Below are positions 63,439-64,000 of a stretch of DNA of 64,000 nucleotides, one piece after another. Source of the DNA: Nocardia asiatica NBRC 100129. Lineage in GTDB: Bacteria > Actinomycetota > Actinomycetes > Mycobacteriales > Mycobacteriaceae. Numbering within the stretch: position 1 is the first letter of the stretch; each line of letters begins with the position of its first letter. The DNA lies in NCBI RefSeq assembly GCF_000308415.1, contig NZ_BAFS01000472.1:1-64000 (forward strand), read 5' to 3'. A program made the translations under genes and the position numbers. The notes under the pieces were generated by a model. The model worked only from the letters and a program-made list of their open reading frames with translations, made no database searches and had not been told where the DNA came from.

Positions 63439-63956
63439 CCCGCGATGACCGCGCACCGCACCGGCGTATTCGGCGAGGCGGTGCGGCTGGTCGGTGACGC
63501 GCTCGGCGTCGAGTTCGACGAGGTGTGCTGCGTCGCCGAATATGCCCGGACACGGCCGATCTCGACCTCGGATCGTGGACTATCCCGGCGGGATGCGTCG
63601 CGGGCGTCCACGCGAGCTGGAAGGGCCGGATCGGGGACCGGACCGCTGTGGAGATCAAGGTCCGCTGGCGCAAAGGCCAGGCGCTCGAGCCCGACTGGAA
63701 GATCGATCAGGACGGCTGGGTCTTGCGCGTCGACGGCCGCCCCACGGTACGCAACGTCGTCAGCTTCTTGCCGCCACCGGATTTCCGAGCGGAGACGATC
63801 GCCGACATCATGACCCTCGGGCACATCATGACCGCGATGCCGGTCATCAACGCCATCCCCGTCGTCGTGGCCTGCGCCGAACCTGTCGGATGCCGGACGC
63901 TCGCTACGCGGACCGAGCAGTCGCGTCGGACAAGCGAGGAGTTGGATCGACTGTGA
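63439..63956 (+). pseudogene. DapB-like NAD(P)-dependent oxidoreductase, C-terminal part, frameshifted
   Basis: Homology starts at about 63445 (AHRTGVFGEAVRLVGDALGV). It runs to CVAEYA near 63545, then a frameshift moves it to TADLDLGSWTIPAGCVAGVH. RWRKGQALEPDWKIDQDGW, RPTVRNVVSFLPPPDF and MTLGHIMTAMPVINAIPVVV follow. This is the C-terminal domain of the dihydrodipicolinate-reductase-like family seen in actinobacterial catabolic clusters. The NAD-binding N-terminal half (about 190 residues) is absent. The last 25 residues diverge from the family and may reflect another shift. Confidence 0.8.
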
Positions 63957-64000
63957 CGACCGGGAATCCGACACGGGGTAGCGCGAATCGCCGCCACGAC
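63953..64000 (+). CDS. Possible start of a downstream gene, cut by the window end
   Basis: A GTG at 63953 overlaps the TGA of the DapB-like frame (GTGA) and opens VTTGNPTRGSANRRHD to the window edge. The overlap is typical of coupled genes, but 16 residues are too few to assign a family and no ribosome site was checked beyond the remnant. Confidence 0.3.
   Translation, partial: MTTGNPTRGSANRRHD

Noticed and set aside
1-64000. tRNA, rRNA, CRISPR array, insertion sequence or prophage
   Set aside because: No cloverleaf-like sequence with CCA-proximal arms, no regularly spaced repeats, and no transposase or integrase motif was noticed in any frame. Small RNAs cannot be excluded by eye.

Overview
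The window is high-GC actinobacterial chromosome, most likely Nocardia or a close mycolic-acid-containing relative. The pointers are an MspA-type porin, a DUF3558 lipoprotein, a UPF0182 membrane protein, a mycothiol-linked MDMPI-domain protein, IdeR-like iron boxes, many TetR genes and steroid-ring degradation genes. No rRNA, tRNA, CRISPR array, insertion sequence or prophage was seen. Genus assignment is inference from gene content.

Layout. 1-4.5 kb: an NB-ARC/LuxR-type regulator cut by the window edge, ribBA, a PadR regulator and an IclR regulator. 4.7-8.75 kb: a five-gene forward operon (HsaB-like flavin reductase, KshA, a small Cys protein, KshB, HsaC-like extradiol dioxygenase) for steroid B-ring opening and A-ring cleavage. 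It is preceded by a 22-bp near-palindrome and faces the IclR gene. 8.8-17.8 kb: small DUF1059 and DUF2630 proteins, a TetR/YhgE-type pair with two tandem operators, a GH3 beta-glucosidase, a decayed TetR fragment, UPF0182 and a DUF2165 membrane protein. 18-31.7 kb: an alpha/beta hydrolase, msrB-msrA, a membrane protein plus PF10118 metal-dependent hydrolase with a TetR gene, an F420-type reductase, a P450, an MDMPI protein, an S15-like hydrolase, a PF10014 dioxygenase, an SDR/TetR pair and a photolyase.

31.8-42.6 kb: Mn-catalase, two SDR/epimerase proteins, a secreted GH1 enzyme, a TerD protein, the carotenoid operon crtE-crtI-crtB, a small exported protein and a divergent CarH/LitR-like MerR gene with a 9-bp inverted repeat in front of it. 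Photolyase, carotenoids and Mn-catalase suggest a light and oxidative-stress neighbourhood. 42.8-54.4 kb: a TetR gene with an apparent ATT start and a 43-bp palindrome, a small membrane protein, the MspA porin coupled to a Pro-rich exported protein, a GH15 trehalase-like enzyme, a TetR gene with two operators opposite a DUF4334/ADH pair, an exonuclease, a DUF3558 lipoprotein and cydAB.

54.8-64 kb: a second IclR gene divergent from hsaE-hsaG-hsaF (2-hydroxypentadienoate hydratase, acetaldehyde dehydrogenase, hydroxyoxovalerate aldolase), which would finish ring-A degradation begun by the first cluster. Beyond it, intact bfd-bfr under tandem IdeR-like boxes and an intact MaoC hydratase sit among four broken genes: an acyl-CoA dehydrogenase, two acyl-CoA synthetases and a DapB-like oxidoreductase. 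Two of these meet head to head at a deletion junction near 63.44 kb. The end of the window therefore looks like a catabolic region in decay.
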